Below, one piece after another: positions 53,505-63,411 of a stretch of DNA of 64,000 bases. The translations under genes were made by a program, and so were the position numbers. The stretch comes from Candidimonas humi (GTDB lineage Bacteria; Pseudomonadota; Gammaproteobacteria; Burkholderiales; Burkholderiaceae_B): positions 434,001-498,000 of the forward strand of contig NZ_JAHTBN010000001.1 of NCBI RefSeq assembly GCF_019166065.1. The letters are read 5' to 3'. A model generated the notes under the pieces. The model made no database searches, was not told where the DNA came from, and saw only the letters and a program-made list of their open reading frames with translations. Each line of letters opens with the position of its first letter. Position 1 is the first letter of the stretch.

Positions 53505-55784
53505 ATGGCGTTCTCAGGTCTCCGAGGTGCTTCGTCCGGACTGCTGGCGGTTCTGAAGAAGGGTTCGCGCCTGCGCCGGCGCAAATCCACGCTCAAGTTG
53601 CAGGCCGCGCCGGCCGCCCATGAACAAGCGCCGGCCTCGGCGGCGATCGCTTCGCTCGCCCCCCTCACCCGCATCATCAGCCAGTACCTGGACCCGAAAG
53701 ACGTCGAGCGCGTCAAAGAAGCCTATCGGTTTTCCGACCAGGCGCACCTGGGCCAGTTCCGCGCCAGCGGCGAACCCTACATCTCGCACCCGATAGCCGT
53801 TACCGAAATCTGCGCCGGCTGGAAGCTCGACGCCGATTCGCTCATGGCCGCGTTGCTGCACGACGTCATGGAAGACCAGGGCGTGGCCAAGCAGGAACTG
53901 GCCGAACGCTTCGGCGCCGACGTGGCCGAGCTGGTGGACGGCCTGTCCAAGTTGGACCGGCTCGACTTCGCCACCAAGGCCGAGCAGCAGGCCGAGAGTT
54001 TTCGCAAGATGCTGCTGGCGATGGCGCGCGACGTGCGCGTCATCCTCATCAAGCTGGCCGACCGCCTGCACAATATGCGCACGCTGGACGCGGTCGACCC
54101 CGAAAAACGCCGCCGCGTCGCGCGCGAAACTCTCGAAATCTACACGCCGATCGCCCATCGCCTGGGCTTGAATGCGCTGTTCCGCGAAATGCAGGACCTG
54201 TGCTTTCACGCGGTGTACCCCAATCGCTACACGGTCTTGCACAAGGCCATGATGGCCGCGCGCGGCAACCGCCGCGAGGTGCTGGGCAAGATCGCCGACG
54301 CGGTCAAGATGGCGCTGCCCGCGGCCGGCATCGAGGCCGAGGTCAGCGGACGCGAAAAGTCGCTCTACAGCATCTATACCAAGATGGTCGAGCAGAAGAA
54401 GTCGTTCTCCGATGTGCTCGACATCTACGGCTTCCGGGTCATCGTGCACACGCTGCCCGAATGCTACCTGGCCCTGGGCACCCTGCATCAGTTGTACCGT
54501 CCGGTGCCGGGCAAGTTCAAGGACTATATCGCCATACCCAAGCTCAACGGCTACCAGTCGCTGCACACCACGCTGGTGGGCCCCTACGGCACCCCGGTGG
54601 AATTCCAGTTCCGTACGCGCGACATGGACCACGTGGCCGAGGAAGGCGTCGCTTCGCACTGGCTCTACAAAGAAGACGACGCGACGCTCAACGACCTGCA
54701 GAAGCGCACCCATCAATGGCTGCAGTCGCTGCTCGACATCCAGAGCCAGACGGGCGACTCGGGCGAATTCCTGGAGCACGTCAAGGTCGACCTGTTCCCC
54801 GATGCGGTCTACGTGTTCACGCCGCAGGGCAAGATCATTTCGCTGCCGCGCGGCGCCACGCCCGTGGATTTCGCCTACACCATCCACACCGACATCGGCA
54901 ACCAGGCGGTGGCTTCCAAGATCAATGGCGAATTCGCGCCGTTGCGCTCCGAGCTCAAGAGCGGCGACTCGGTCGAGATCGTCACCTCGCCGGCCTCCAG
55001 GCCCAGCGCCCAGTGGCTGAACTACGTGCGCACCGGCCGGGCGCGCTCGGAAATCCGCCATTACCTGCGCACGGTCAAGTACGAAGAATCGGTGGCCTTC
55101 GGCCTGCGCCTGCTGAACCAGGCCTTCGACCAGTTGCACCTGCCCCACCCGGCCGACGACGACCCCGAGTGGGAAAAACTGGCCAAGAGTTCCGGCGCCA
55201 GTTCGCGCGACGAGATCCTGGCCGATATCGGCCTGGGCAAGCGCCTGGCGGCCGTGGTGGCGCGCCGCTTCGCGCCCGAAAACGCCATGCTGGCCACCAC
55301 CGCGGCGGCGGTCGACGAGATCACCTCGACGGCCAGCGCCCCCATACTCATCCAGGGCAACGAAGGCCAGGCGGTGCAGTTGGCGCCGTGCTGCGGCCCG
55401 CTGCCGGGCGACGCCATCATAGGCGGGATACGGCTGGGCCACGGGCTGGTGGTGCATATGGCCGAATGCGCCGTGGCGCAGCGCCAGCGCGCGCGCGAAC
55501 CCGAGCGCTGGATACCGGTGATGTGGGACACCACTACCGCGCGCCACCTGTCCACGCGGCTGGACGTCACGGTCATCAACGAACGCGGCGTGCTCGGGCG
55601 CCTGGCGGCCGAAATCACCGAGGCCGACTCCAACATCATGCACCTGACCATGCAGGACGACGCAGCCGCCACTGCCTTGCTGCACCTGACCGTACAGGTC
55701 GACAGCCGCAAGCACCTCGCGCAGGTCATCCGCGCGATCCGCCATGTGCCCCAGGTACAGAAGATCGTCCGCATCAAGGGTTGA
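53505..55784 (+). CDS. spoT: Bifunctional (p)ppGpp synthase/hydrolase
   Basis: 759 residues in RelA/SpoT order: HD hydrolase domain (about 70-200) with an intact HDVMED motif, synthetase domain (about 240-370) with YQSLHT and EFQFRT, TGS (about 430-490), helical and zinc-finger-like regions, and a C-terminal ACT domain (about 680-755). The intact HD motif means it can hydrolyse (p)ppGpp, as in SpoT/Rsh; whether a separate RelA exists is outside the window. The N-terminal ~45 residues are basic and variable. Followed by a perfect terminator hairpin. Confidence 0.96.
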   Translation: MAFSGLRGASSGLLAVLKKGSRLRRRKSTLKLQAAPAAHEQAPASAAIASLAPLTRIISQYLDPKDVERVKEAYRFSDQAHLGQFRASGEPYISHPIAVTEICAGWKLDADSLMAALLHDVMEDQGVAKQELAERFGADVAELVDGLSKLDRLDFATKAEQQAESFRKMLLAMARDVRVILIKLADRLHNMRTLDAVDPEKRRRVARETLEIYTPIAHRLGLNALFREMQDLCFHAVYPNRYTVLHKAMMAARGNRREVLGKIADAVKMALPAAGIEAEVSGREKSLYSIYTKMVEQKKSFSDVLDIYGFRVIVHTLPECYLALGTLHQLYRPVPGKFKDYIAIPKLNGYQSLHTTLVGPYGTPVEFQFRTRDMDHVAEEGVASHWLYKEDDATLNDLQKRTHQWLQSLLDIQSQTGDSGEFLEHVKVDLFPDAVYVFTPQGKIISLPRGATPVDFAYTIHTDIGNQAVASKINGEFAPLRSELKSGDSVEIVTSPASRPSAQWLNYVRTGRARSEIRHYLRTVKYEESVAFGLRLLNQAFDQLHLPHPADDDPEWEKLAKSSGASSRDEILADIGLGKRLAAVVARRFAPENAMLATTAAAVDEITSTASAPILIQGNEGQAVQLAPCCGPLPGDAIIGGIRLGHGLVVHMAECAVAQRQRAREPERWIPVMWDTTTARHLSTRLDVTVINERGVLGRLAAEITEADSNIMHLTMQDDAAATALLHLTVQVDSRKHLAQVIRAIRHVPQVQKIVRIKG

Positions 55785-55807
55785 ACCCGCGCGCTGACGT
55801 GGCGCAA

Positions 55808-55846
55808 AGCAAAGGCCCGCGCTAGCGCGGGCCTTTGCTTTTATCG
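55808..55846 (+). terminator. Intrinsic terminator after spoT
   Basis: A 32-nt perfect palindrome (55808-55839, each arm AGCAAAGGCCCGCGCT or its complement) is followed by a T-run ending near 55843. On the other strand the same stem is followed by a weaker T-rich stretch and could also stop the convergent ppiD. Confidence 0.92.
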
Positions 55847-55863
55847 AGCGTTCTCGTGTGCGC

Positions 55864-57831
55864 TCAGCCGTTCTGGTCGGCCTCTCCGGCCAGCACCTTC
55901 TGGGTTTGCGGCAAGACCTTGATCTTGGTCTGCGCCTTGAGCGCCTCGAGCACGGCGTGCTCTTCGGCCTGGCCCCAGGCCTGCGACAACTCCATAGGCA
56001 GCGAGGCCTGCAGGGACGGATTGGGCTTGCCTGGCTGGGCCTTCTGTATGTACAGCACCGAATAGCCCTGGGCCGTCTTGACGCCCTTGAACTGCGGCAG
56101 GTCCTTGCCCGGCACGGCCAGGGCTGTGTCCAGCAGCGGCTTGCCCAGGCCCTGGGCATCGATGCGGCTGACGGTCAGCATGGGCCCGAAACCTGCCGGG
56201 GCCTGGGCCGGAGCCTGCTTGCCATAGGAGGTCAGCGCAGCCTGGCCGGCCTGCTCGGCTGCGGCCTGGGCGCGCTCGGCCACGAGCCTGCGGCGGATGA
56301 GCTCGGACACCTTGCTCAAGTCGGGCACTTCGGCCGGCGTGAACTTGGCCACCCGCACCACGATCATGGTGTCGGACGAGATTTCTATGACGCCGGAATT
56401 CTGCTTGTCGGTAAGCACCTGGCCGGAAAACAGCGCCCGGCGCACGCGTGCATCGTCGAGCACGGCCGCGTCCGGGCTTGCCGATGCCGCCGCCGCGCCT
56501 ACCTCTACGGCAGGCAGCAGGCGGTCGCGGGTGATGCCGTCGGCCGAGTGGACCTTCATGCCGAGCGCGTCGGCGGCCGGCTGCAGGCTCGATGCGTTGT
56601 CATAGACCAGGCTGGTGAGCTTGGTGGCCATGTCGGCGAAACGATCCGCGCCGAGCTGGCGCCGCACCTCGCTTTCGACCTTGGCGCGAGCCTGTTCGAA
56701 GGGTTCGGTCTGTTGCGGCTGGACGTCCTCGGCCAGGAAGATGTGATAGCCGCCGGGGCCGTCGACCACGCCCGAGACTTCGCCTTTTTTCAGCGCGAAC
56801 ACGGCCTGTTCCAGCTTCGCCGGCCAGGAGCCCTTGGTGATCCAGCCCAGGTCGCCGCCCTTGGAGGCGGTACCGGCGTCTTGCGATTGCTTGCGGGCAA
56901 TGTCGGCGAAGCGGCTCTTGTCGGCGTGCACTTCCTTGGAAATTTTCTCCGCCTGATCGAGCGCGGTCTGGCGCTGCGCCTCGGTGGCGCCTACCGGAAC
57001 TTCGACCAGGATATGGCTGAGCCTGACCCGCGCCGGCGTGACGAAGCGCGCCTTGTTCTGTTCATAGTATTTCTTCAGGTCGTCGGTGCTGACGGCCGGC
57101 AAGCCCTGCATGGCGGCGGCTTCGTTCAGCAGCAGGTATTGGGCGCTGACCTGCTCGGGCAATTGCAGTTTCTGCTTGTTGTGGTCGTACCAGTCCTTGA
57201 TGTCCTGTTCGCTGACCTTAACGTCCTTGACATAGTCGGACGCCGCATAGGCATGCACGCTCAGCACGCGCTCTTCGGTGAGCGATTGTTCCAGCGACGC
57301 GACCACGGGCTTGGGCACGCTGGCCGTCATGGCCACCGGGCCGAGTACGCGGTCGATCGCCATTTCGGCGCGCCGTCCCTGCTCGAATTCCTTGCTGGTG
57401 GCGCCTATGGACTTGAGCACTTCGTTGTAGCGCTCGGCGGAAAACTGGCCGTTGACTTGCAACTGAGGAATGGAAGCGATCGCCTGCCGGAGCACGGCGT
57501 CGGACACGCTGAAATGATTCTTGCTGGCAGTGTCCACCAGCACGCGGCGGTCGACCAGGGAATCGAGCAGCGCCTTGCGGGCGGCCGGATTGTCCAGCGA
57601 GCTGGGATCGAAGCCGGAGGGATTGGCCTGCTGCATTTGCTGCAACTGATTGCGGCGCGCCTGGTCGAACTCCTGCATGGTGACCGCCGAGCCATCGACC
57701 TTGACCAGGTCGTGGTTGCCCGACACATACGTGGTGTAGCCGCTGATGCCGATCAGGCCGAACGACGGCACAATCAACAACAACAGGATAAGCTGCATCA
57801 GGCGTTGATGCGTGCGGATGAATTCAAACAT
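55864..57831 (-). CDS. ppiD: Periplasmic folding factor PpiD (SurA-type N-terminus, parvulin domain)
   Basis: 655 residues anchored by one N-terminal membrane segment (about 10-33, LMQLILLLLIVPSFGLIGI). A SurA-like chaperone region is followed by a parvulin domain at about 265-365 (ARVRLSHILVEVPVG ... SQDAGTASKGGDLGWIT) and a second chaperone-like part. PpiD binds emerging proteins at the Sec translocon; its parvulin domain is inactive in E. coli, and activity here cannot be judged. ATG 57831 is chosen over one 8 codons upstream because MFEFIRTHQRLMQ is typical of the family. Confidence 0.93.
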   Translation of the reverse strand: MFEFIRTHQRLMQLILLLLIVPSFGLIGISGYTTYVSGNHDLVKVDGSAVTMQEFDQARRNQLQQMQQANPSGFDPSSLDNPAARKALLDSLVDRRVLVDTASKNHFSVSDAVLRQAIASIPQLQVNGQFSAERYNEVLKSIGATSKEFEQGRRAEMAIDRVLGPVAMTASVPKPVVASLEQSLTEERVLSVHAYAASDYVKDVKVSEQDIKDWYDHNKQKLQLPEQVSAQYLLLNEAAAMQGLPAVSTDDLKKYYEQNKARFVTPARVRLSHILVEVPVGATEAQRQTALDQAEKISKEVHADKSRFADIARKQSQDAGTASKGGDLGWITKGSWPAKLEQAVFALKKGEVSGVVDGPGGYHIFLAEDVQPQQTEPFEQARAKVESEVRRQLGADRFADMATKLTSLVYDNASSLQPAADALGMKVHSADGITRDRLLPAVEVGAAAASASPDAAVLDDARVRRALFSGQVLTDKQNSGVIEISSDTMIVVRVAKFTPAEVPDLSKVSELIRRRLVAERAQAAAEQAGQAALTSYGKQAPAQAPAGFGPMLTVSRIDAQGLGKPLLDTALAVPGKDLPQFKGVKTAQGYSVLYIQKAQPGKPNPSLQASLPMELSQAWGQAEEHAVLEALKAQTKIKVLPQTQKVLAGEADQNG

Positions 57832-58233
57832 GAATGACTCGCTGTCTCGCGCCACGGATCAGCCGGGGCGTGACGATTTATACCAAAAATAGCGCCCCCT
57901 CGCTGCGCGGGCCCGCTATCTACCCCGCGCCCCGCATGCCAAGAGGATGCGCCGGGCGTGGTCCCGCCCGCCAGGGCTGTGTCGTTGCAGGGCCCATCCT
58001 ACGCCGCAGGCCGGCGCCGGGCGACGTTCGACGCGCCTGGCCCCTGTATCGAAATTTTCCTGAAGTTTACCACCCGCCCCTGCCCCGCCTGCCTGTATGC
58101 TATCGCTTTGCGCGTCCGCGCAGCGCCGTCTGCGCGCGCGGGCGCTTCATGTCCGGATTGGGGATGCGCCGCCATGTCCGCCGCCGCGAGCGGCTGCCGC
58201 ACCCTCGCCGCCGGACCGCAGCCGGAGCCTTAT
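57832..58233. other. Divergent gap between ppiD and rlmJ
   Basis: About 400 bp. Open frames continue here because of high GC, including an extension of the rlmJ frame to 57958, but none looks like a protein family. The promoters of ppiD and rlmJ must be here; I could not place them. Confidence 0.5.
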
Positions 58234-59142
58234 TTGTTCAGCTATCGCCACGCCTTCCACGCAGGCAACCACGCCGACGTGCTCAAGCACGCCATATTCG
58301 TCCATATCCTGAGGCACCTGAACCTCAAGCCGGCCCCCTATTGGGTCATGGACACGCACGCGGGGGCCGGGGTGTACGACCTGACCAGCGACTGGGCTGT
58401 AAAAAACGGCGAATTCGCCGACGGCCTGGACCGGCTGCTCGACGGCGAGCCCGTGCCGTCCCTGATCGAAGATTATCTGGACGAAGTGCAACGCTGCAAT
58501 GCCGACGGCATCGCCAATATCTATCCCGGCTCGCCGTGGCTGGCGCTGCACGCCCTGCGCGAGCGCGACCGCCTGCGGCTGTTCGAGCAGCATCCTTCCG
58601 AGGCGGACGTGCTCAGGCGCAATCTGCGCAGCCAGGGCCGCAAGGCCCAGCGCCAGGTCGCGGTCTACGAGGCCGACGGCTTCGAGGGAATCAAGGCCAT
58701 CCTGCCGCCGCCGACACGGCGGGGGGTGGTGCTGATCGACCCTTCCTACGAAGACAAGACGGATTACCGCCGTACCCTGCTTACTGTACGAGAAGCGCTC
58801 AAGCGCTTCGCCACGGGCTGCTATGCGGTCTGGTACCCGTTGGTGCAACGCCGCGAACCGCAGGAGCTCGGCCGCTCGCTGGAGCGCCTGGGCTGCGGCG
58901 ACTGGCTGCATGCCACGCTGACGGTGTGCAAGCCCGCGGCGGACGGCCACGGCCTGCACGGCAGCGGCATGTTCGTAATCAATCCGCCCTGGACGCTGCA
59001 CGCGCAACTGCAGCAGACCCTGCCGTGGCTGCGCGACAAGCTGGCGCTGGACGAACGCGCCGCCTGGACCCTGACGGGCAGCCAGGACACCGCAGCGCCG
59101 GCCGGGCCTGCCCACACTAAACGAAACGCTCGCCTTCCTTGA
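58234..59142 (+). CDS. rlmJ: 23S rRNA adenine-2030 N6-methyltransferase
   Basis: About 302 residues. RlmJ proteins begin M-L-(F)[17 protein letters not shown]; here that block starts at a TTG (58234) with GGAG 8-9 nt upstream, so I chose it. An in-frame ATG at 58174 would add 20 residues. SAM motif in [12 protein letters not shown], and motif IV reads IDPSYE where most N6-adenine methyltransferases have DPPY, so one Pro is Ser. The C-terminal INPPW block is present. The 3' end overlaps the convergent pseudouridine synthase gene by 26 nt. Confidence 0.93.
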   Translation: MFSYRHAFHAGNHADVLKHAIFVHILRHLNLKPAPYWVMDTHAGAGVYDLTSDWAVKNGEFADGLDRLLDGEPVPSLIEDYLDEVQRCNADGIANIYPGSPWLALHALRERDRLRLFEQHPSEADVLRRNLRSQGRKAQRQVAVYEADGFEGIKAILPPPTRRGVVLIDPSYEDKTDYRRTLLTVREALKRFATGCYAVWYPLVQRREPQELGRSLERLGCGDWLHATLTVCKPAADGHGLHGSGMFVINPPWTLHAQLQQTLPWLRDKLALDERAAWTLTGSQDTAAPAGPAHTKRNARLP

Positions 59143-59851
59143 GATAGCGCCACTGCCCCTGCGGCAAGTCGCCCAGCGCCACCTTGCCCATCCGGACCCG
59201 CTTCAGGCCCACGACTTTCAGGCCCACCAATTCGCACATGCGGCGGATCTGCCGTTTCTTGCCCTCGCGCAGCACGAAGCGCAACTGGTCGCGATTCAGC
59301 CATTCCACCTGCGCGCGGCGCAGAGGCTTGCCGTCGAGCTCGAGCCCGTGCTTGAGCAGCGCCAGGCCGTCGGGCGCGATGCGGCCCTGCACCCGCACCA
59401 GGTACTCCTTGTCGACGTCGGAATCGTCGCCGATCAACTGGCGCGCCACGCGGCCGTCCTGCGTCAGCACCAGCAAGCCCTGGGAATCGATGTCGAGACG
59501 GCCCGCCGGGGCCAGACCGCGCAGGTGCGCCGGATCGAAGCGCACCTGCGCACGGTCGCCACGGTAGCGGCTGGCCGCCTGGATCAGCGACACAGCCGGC
59601 CGATAGCCCTTTTCCGCCTGGGCCGAGACATAGCCCACCGGCTTGTTCAGCAAAATGGTGACGCGCGCGGTCTGGCGCTGCAGGGCCGGACGTTCCAGGG
59701 TGATCTGCTGGTCGGGATAGGCTTTGCTGCCCAGTTCCGCGACCACGACCCCGTCCACCCGCACCCAGCCGCGTTCTATATAGCTATCGGCCTCGCGCCG
59801 CGAACACAGGCCGCGCTCCGCCATCAGCTTCGAGATTCTGGTCTTTTCCAT
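59117..59851 (-). CDS. rRNA pseudouridine synthase, RsuA/RluF family
   Basis: 244 residues. N-terminal S4 RNA-binding domain (about 5-60, [20 protein letters not shown]) and a synthase domain with the catalytic Asp in [11 protein letters not shown] and the late motif [13 protein letters not shown]. The ending [12 protein letters not shown] matches RluF/RluE-like members; which base it modifies cannot be told. ATG 59851 gives the expected S4 start; the longer frame is noise. Divergent from ubiC, which starts 36 nt away. Confidence 0.9.
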   Translation of the reverse strand: MEKTRISKLMAERGLCSRREADSYIERGWVRVDGVVVAELGSKAYPDQQITLERPALQRQTARVTILLNKPVGYVSAQAEKGYRPAVSLIQAASRYRGDRAQVRFDPAHLRGLAPAGRLDIDSQGLLVLTQDGRVARQLIGDDSDVDKEYLVRVQGRIAPDGLALLKHGLELDGKPLRRAQVEWLNRDQLRFVLREGKKRQIRRMCELVGLKVVGLKRVRMGKVALGDLPQGQWRYLKEGERFV

Positions 59852-59887
59852 GAGCGCGATTGTAAGAGTTTGGCGATAATGGCGTTC

Positions 59888-60508
59888 ATGAGCATTACAC
59901 CCGACCGCCGCGCGGGCTGGCTTGCCGGCGCAGCCCCCACGCTCGACCGCGAGCAGAAATATTGGTTGACCCGCCCCGGCGCCCTGACGGCCGGCCTGCA
60001 AGGCCTCGGGCAAGTGCGCCTGCGCGTGCTGCGCGAACGCGTCGAGGGCCTGTGCCGCAGCGAGGCCTGGATGCTGGGCCTGGCGCCGAATTCCCCGATC
60101 TGGGCGCGCGAAATCGTCATGAGCATCGACGGCATCGATAGCGTGATGGCGCGCAGCCTGACCCCCTTGGCGGCTTCGCATTCATGGTGGCAAGGCATGC
60201 GGCGCCTGCGCAGCCGGCCTCTGGCCGACATGCTGTACGCCGACCCCCGCATCAACCGCTCGCCCTTTTTTACCCGCGGGCTCGACCGCTGGCAGCCCAT
60301 GTACCGGGCCTTGCGGGCCGGCCTGCCCGCGGCCCGCTACCCGGCGCCGGCGCTGCTGGCGCGCTGCTCGGTATTCCGGCGCGGCGGGCAGCCGCTGTCG
60401 GTAGCGGAATGCTTCCTGCCCGAATTCTGGCGCGTGGCGGCACGCTCGGCCACGCCCCGATCCGGCCGCCGCCACGGCCCCCCTTTCCCTACTCCCGACC
60501 GCACATGA
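59888..60508 (+). CDS. ubiC: Chorismate-pyruvate lyase
   Basis: Removes pyruvate from chorismate to give 4-hydroxybenzoate, the first step of ubiquinone synthesis. 206 residues. The substrate-site Arg and the [19 protein letters not shown] block, the DPRINRSPF region and the late [12 protein letters not shown] with the conserved Glu agree with UbiC. ATG 59888 or the one 3 codons before it may be used. The stop overlaps the start of the MFS gene (ATGA). Confidence 0.9.
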   Translation: MSITPDRRAGWLAGAAPTLDREQKYWLTRPGALTAGLQGLGQVRLRVLRERVEGLCRSEAWMLGLAPNSPIWAREIVMSIDGIDSVMARSLTPLAASHSWWQGMRRLRSRPLADMLYADPRINRSPFFTRGLDRWQPMYRALRAGLPAARYPAPALLARCSVFRRGGQPLSVAECFLPEFWRVAARSATPRSGRRHGPPFPTPDRT

Positions 60509-61743
60509 GCCCCCAGGACAGCGCCGCCGACACCCTCGCCGCCTCGCCCGCCCCCGCCACCCGGCGCAACGCCGTCACGCTCTCGTGCCTGCAGGCCCTG
60601 GGCGGAGCCAGCCCCGCGATCGTCATCGCGCTGGGCGGCCTGGCGGGCCAGCAACTCGCCAGCCGGCCGGAGCTGGCCACCGTGCCCGTGACCGCCTACA
60701 GCCTGGGACTGGCCTTCGGCACGATCCCCGCCGCGCTGGTCATGCGGCGCCTGGGGCGGCGCTACGGATATGTGATCGGCGTACTGCTCGGCATGGCGGC
60801 GGGCCTGATCGCCGCCGGCGGCATCTACCTGCAGGCCTTTTCGCTCTTGTGCCTGGGCACCCTCTGCGCCGGCCTGTATTCCGCCTATGTACAGAGCTAC
60901 CGCTTCGCCGCGGCCGACGCCGCCGCGCCGCAGTTCCGCACCCGCGCCATTGCCTGGGTCATGGTGGGCGGGCTGTTCGGCGCCATCATCGCCGCCCAGA
61001 CCATCATCTACACCCGAGGCATCTGGCCGGCCGCGCCCTTCGCAGCCTCGTTCGTCGCACAGGCCTGCATCGCGCTGGTGGCATTGCCCCTGGTGCTGAG
61101 CCTGCGCATCGCGCCTCCGGCCGCCGCGGCACGGCAGGCCCACGGCGGCCGGCCCCTGGCGCAGATCGCACGCACGCCGCGTTTCATGGTCGCGGTGCTG
61201 GCCGGCGTGATTTCCTACGGCTTGATGAATTTCCTCATGACGGCCACGCCGCTGGCCATGGTGGGCTGCGGCCATACGGTCAGCGACGCGACCCTGGGCA
61301 TCCAGTGGCACATCCTGGCCATGTACGGGCCGAGCTTCTTCACCGGCCGGCTGATCGACCGCTACGGCAAGATCGCCATCACCACCACCGGCGTGGCGCT
61401 GATCGGCGTTGCCTGCAGCGTGGCCCTGTCGGGGCTGAGCGTCGCGCATTTCTGGGGCACGCTGATCGTACTGGGCCTGGGCTGGAATTTCGGCTTCATC
61501 GGCGCCACTTCCATGGTCACCGACTGCTACCGGCCCGAAGAGAAAAGCCGGGTGCAGGCGCTCAATGATTTCCTGGTATTCGGCAGCGTCGCGGTGGCCT
61601 CGTTCTCGTCCGGGCAGGTCATGGCGCGCGGCGGCTGGCATGCCGTCAATTTCGCCGTATACCCATTCGTCGCGGTCGTGCTGCTGGCGCTGGCCTGGCT
61701 CTGGCTTCGGGAGCGGCGCGGCGGCACGGGCCTGCCGGCCTGA
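60505..61743 (+). CDS. Major facilitator superfamily transporter
   Basis: 412 residues with twelve predicted membrane helices and the loop 2-3 motif RRLGRRYG, plus a matching RLIDRYGK in the second half. Substrate unknown. Coupled to ubiC by a 4-nt overlap, which is unusual since ubiA is the common partner; the pairing does not by itself suggest a substrate. The conserved stretch NFGFIGATSMVTDCY near the C-terminus occurs in a small family of uncharacterised MFS proteins. Confidence 0.88.
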   Translation: MSPQDSAADTLAASPAPATRRNAVTLSCLQALGGASPAIVIALGGLAGQQLASRPELATVPVTAYSLGLAFGTIPAALVMRRLGRRYGYVIGVLLGMAAGLIAAGGIYLQAFSLLCLGTLCAGLYSAYVQSYRFAAADAAAPQFRTRAIAWVMVGGLFGAIIAAQTIIYTRGIWPAAPFAASFVAQACIALVALPLVLSLRIAPPAAAARQAHGGRPLAQIARTPRFMVAVLAGVISYGLMNFLMTATPLAMVGCGHTVSDATLGIQWHILAMYGPSFFTGRLIDRYGKIAITTTGVALIGVACSVALSGLSVAHFWGTLIVLGLGWNFGFIGATSMVTDCYRPEEKSRVQALNDFLVFGSVAVASFSSGQVMARGGWHAVNFAVYPFVAVVLLALAWLWLRERRGGTGLPA

Positions 61744-61898
61744 ATCGCCGCGGCCGTGGCCTCGGCCCCGGCTTGCGGGCATGCTGCGGGCATTATTCCG
61801 AGCACGCAAGAGAGGCCAGACTCCCGATCAAGACCTGAGGCGCGGCCCTGGGCTCTTGCGCCAGAACGCTGTACGCGGAAAGCGCCAAAACGCCGCGC

Positions 61899-61941
61899 GA
61901 AAAAAAACGCCCCGGCGTAGCCCTGCTTCGGGCTGCCGGGG
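61899..61941 (-). terminator. Intrinsic terminator of the glt operon
   Basis: Read on the minus strand: stem CCCCGGCAGCCC with GGGCTACGCCGGGG (2-nt bulge) and a GAAGCA loop, followed by GCG and eight T. It lies 23 nt after the gltL stop. The loop and T-run make it a standard rho-independent terminator. Confidence 0.92.
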
Positions 61942-61963
61942 ACGCACTGCACGGCAATACCTG

Positions 61964-62704
61964 TCAGTGCGAGAGGATCTTGGACAGGAACAGCTTGGCG
62001 CGGTCCGAGCGGGCTTCGGAATTGCCGAAGAATTCTTCCTTGCTGCAATCTTCGACGATAGTGCCCGCATCCATGAATATGACGCGATCGGCCACCTTGC
62101 GGGCAAAACCCATTTCGTGAGTCACCACCATCATGGTCATGCCTTCCTTGGCCAGGTCGACCATGACGTCCAGCACTTCATTGACCATTTCCGGGTCGAG
62201 CGCTGAGGTGGGCTCGTCGAACAGCATCGCTACCGGATTCATCGCGAGCGCCCGGGCTATGGCCACGCGCTGCTGCTGGCCGCCCGACAACTGGCCGGGG
62301 AATTTGTCGGCATGCGCCGACAGGCCTACACGGTCGAGCAGCTTGCGCCCGCGCTCGAGCGCGTCGGCTTCCTTGCGGCCCAGCACCTTGATCTGGGCCA
62401 GCGCCAGATTGCGCATGACGGACAAGTGCGGGAACAGCTCGAAGTGCTGGAACACCATGCCGATGCGCGAACGCAGCTTGGGCAGGTTGGTGTCGGGCGC
62501 GCCCACCGACACGCCGTCGATCCAGATTTCGCCTTTCTGGAAGGGTTCGAGCGCATTGGCGGTCTTGATGAGCGTGGACTTGCCCGAGCCCGAAGGGCCG
62601 CACACCACCACCACCTCGCCCTTGGCAACCGAGGTGGAACAATCCGTCAGCACCTGGAAGGAGCCATACCATTTACTGACGTTCTTGAATTCGATCATGG
62701 GCAT
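61964..62704 (-). CDS. gltL: Glutamate/aspartate ABC transporter ATP-binding protein
   Basis: 246 residues. Walker [10 protein letters not shown], signature LSGGQQQR, Walker [14 protein letters not shown] and switch THEMGFAR, near identical in pattern to GltL/GlnQ. ATG 62704 has GAGGA at good spacing; MIEFKNV two codons later is the alternative. Powers the GltJK permease for acidic amino acid import. Last gene of the operon, before the terminator. Confidence 0.94.
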   Translation of the reverse strand: MPMIEFKNVSKWYGSFQVLTDCSTSVAKGEVVVVCGPSGSGKSTLIKTANALEPFQKGEIWIDGVSVGAPDTNLPKLRSRIGMVFQHFELFPHLSVMRNLALAQIKVLGRKEADALERGRKLLDRVGLSAHADKFPGQLSGGQQQRVAIARALAMNPVAMLFDEPTSALDPEMVNEVLDVMVDLAKEGMTMMVVTHEMGFARKVADRVIFMDAGTIVEDCSKEEFFGNSEARSDRAKLFLSKILSH

Positions 62705-62714
62705 CCTGCTTTCC

Positions 62715-63401
62715 TCAACGAATAATCGTCATGCGGCGCTCCAGCGCCCTGACGCTGAGCGATGCGACGTAAGACATCACGAAATAAACCACGGCCGCGA
62801 AGATGAACATCTCGACCAGGCGGCCGTCGCGCTGGCCGACATTGTTGGCGGCGCCGAGAAAATCGGTGAGCGACAGCACGTAGACCAGCGAAGTATCCTG
62901 GAACAGCACGATCATCTGCGTGAGCAGCACCGGCGTCATGTTGCGAAAGGCCTGCGGCAGCACGACATGGCCCATGACCTGCCAGTAGTTCAGGCCCAGC
63001 GCGTAGCCGGCGCCTATCTGGCCGACCGACACCGACTGGATGCCCGCGCGCATGATCTCGCAGAAGTAGGCAGCCTCGAACAAAGTAAAGGTGATGAGCG
63101 CGGAGGTGAAACCCCCTACCGCCACCGGCCCCCCGGCGTCCGTGATCCAGCCGACGAAATACGGTACCAGAAAATAGAACCAGAAGATGATCAGGATGAA
63201 AGGCAGCGAACGCAGGAAGTTGACATAGCCCGCGGCCACCGTGGACAGCACCCACTTGGAGGACAGCCGCATCATCGCCAGCAGCGTGCCCAGCGCCACC
63301 GCCAGGATGGTGGCCAGCACCGTCAGCTTGATGGTGAAGACCATGCCGGTGCCTATGGTGTAGGGCAGCGTGCGCAGGACGATCTCGAAATTGAAATGCA
63401 T
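62715..63401 (-). CDS. gltK: Glutamate/aspartate ABC transporter permease GltK
   Basis: 228 residues with five membrane segments of the His/Glu/Gln permease family and the cytoplasmic EAA loop ([25 protein letters not shown]). ATG 63401 ([14 protein letters not shown]) is taken over an in-frame extension that would run into gltJ. 10 nt upstream of gltL and 10 nt after gltJ. Confidence 0.93.
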   Translation of the reverse strand: MHFNFEIVLRTLPYTIGTGMVFTIKLTVLATILAVALGTLLAMMRLSSKWVLSTVAAGYVNFLRSLPFILIIFWFYFLVPYFVGWITDAGGPVAVGGFTSALITFTLFEAAYFCEIMRAGIQSVSVGQIGAGYALGLNYWQVMGHVVLPQAFRNMTPVLLTQMIVLFQDTSLVYVLSLTDFLGAANNVGQRDGRLVEMFIFAAVVYFVMSYVASLSVRALERRMTIIR

Positions 63402-63411
63402 GGCGGCCTCC

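Noticed and set aside
53514-56159. An 881-codon minus-strand frame opposite spoT
   Set aside because: Antisense to spoT and running into ppiD in the wrong frame; no domain.
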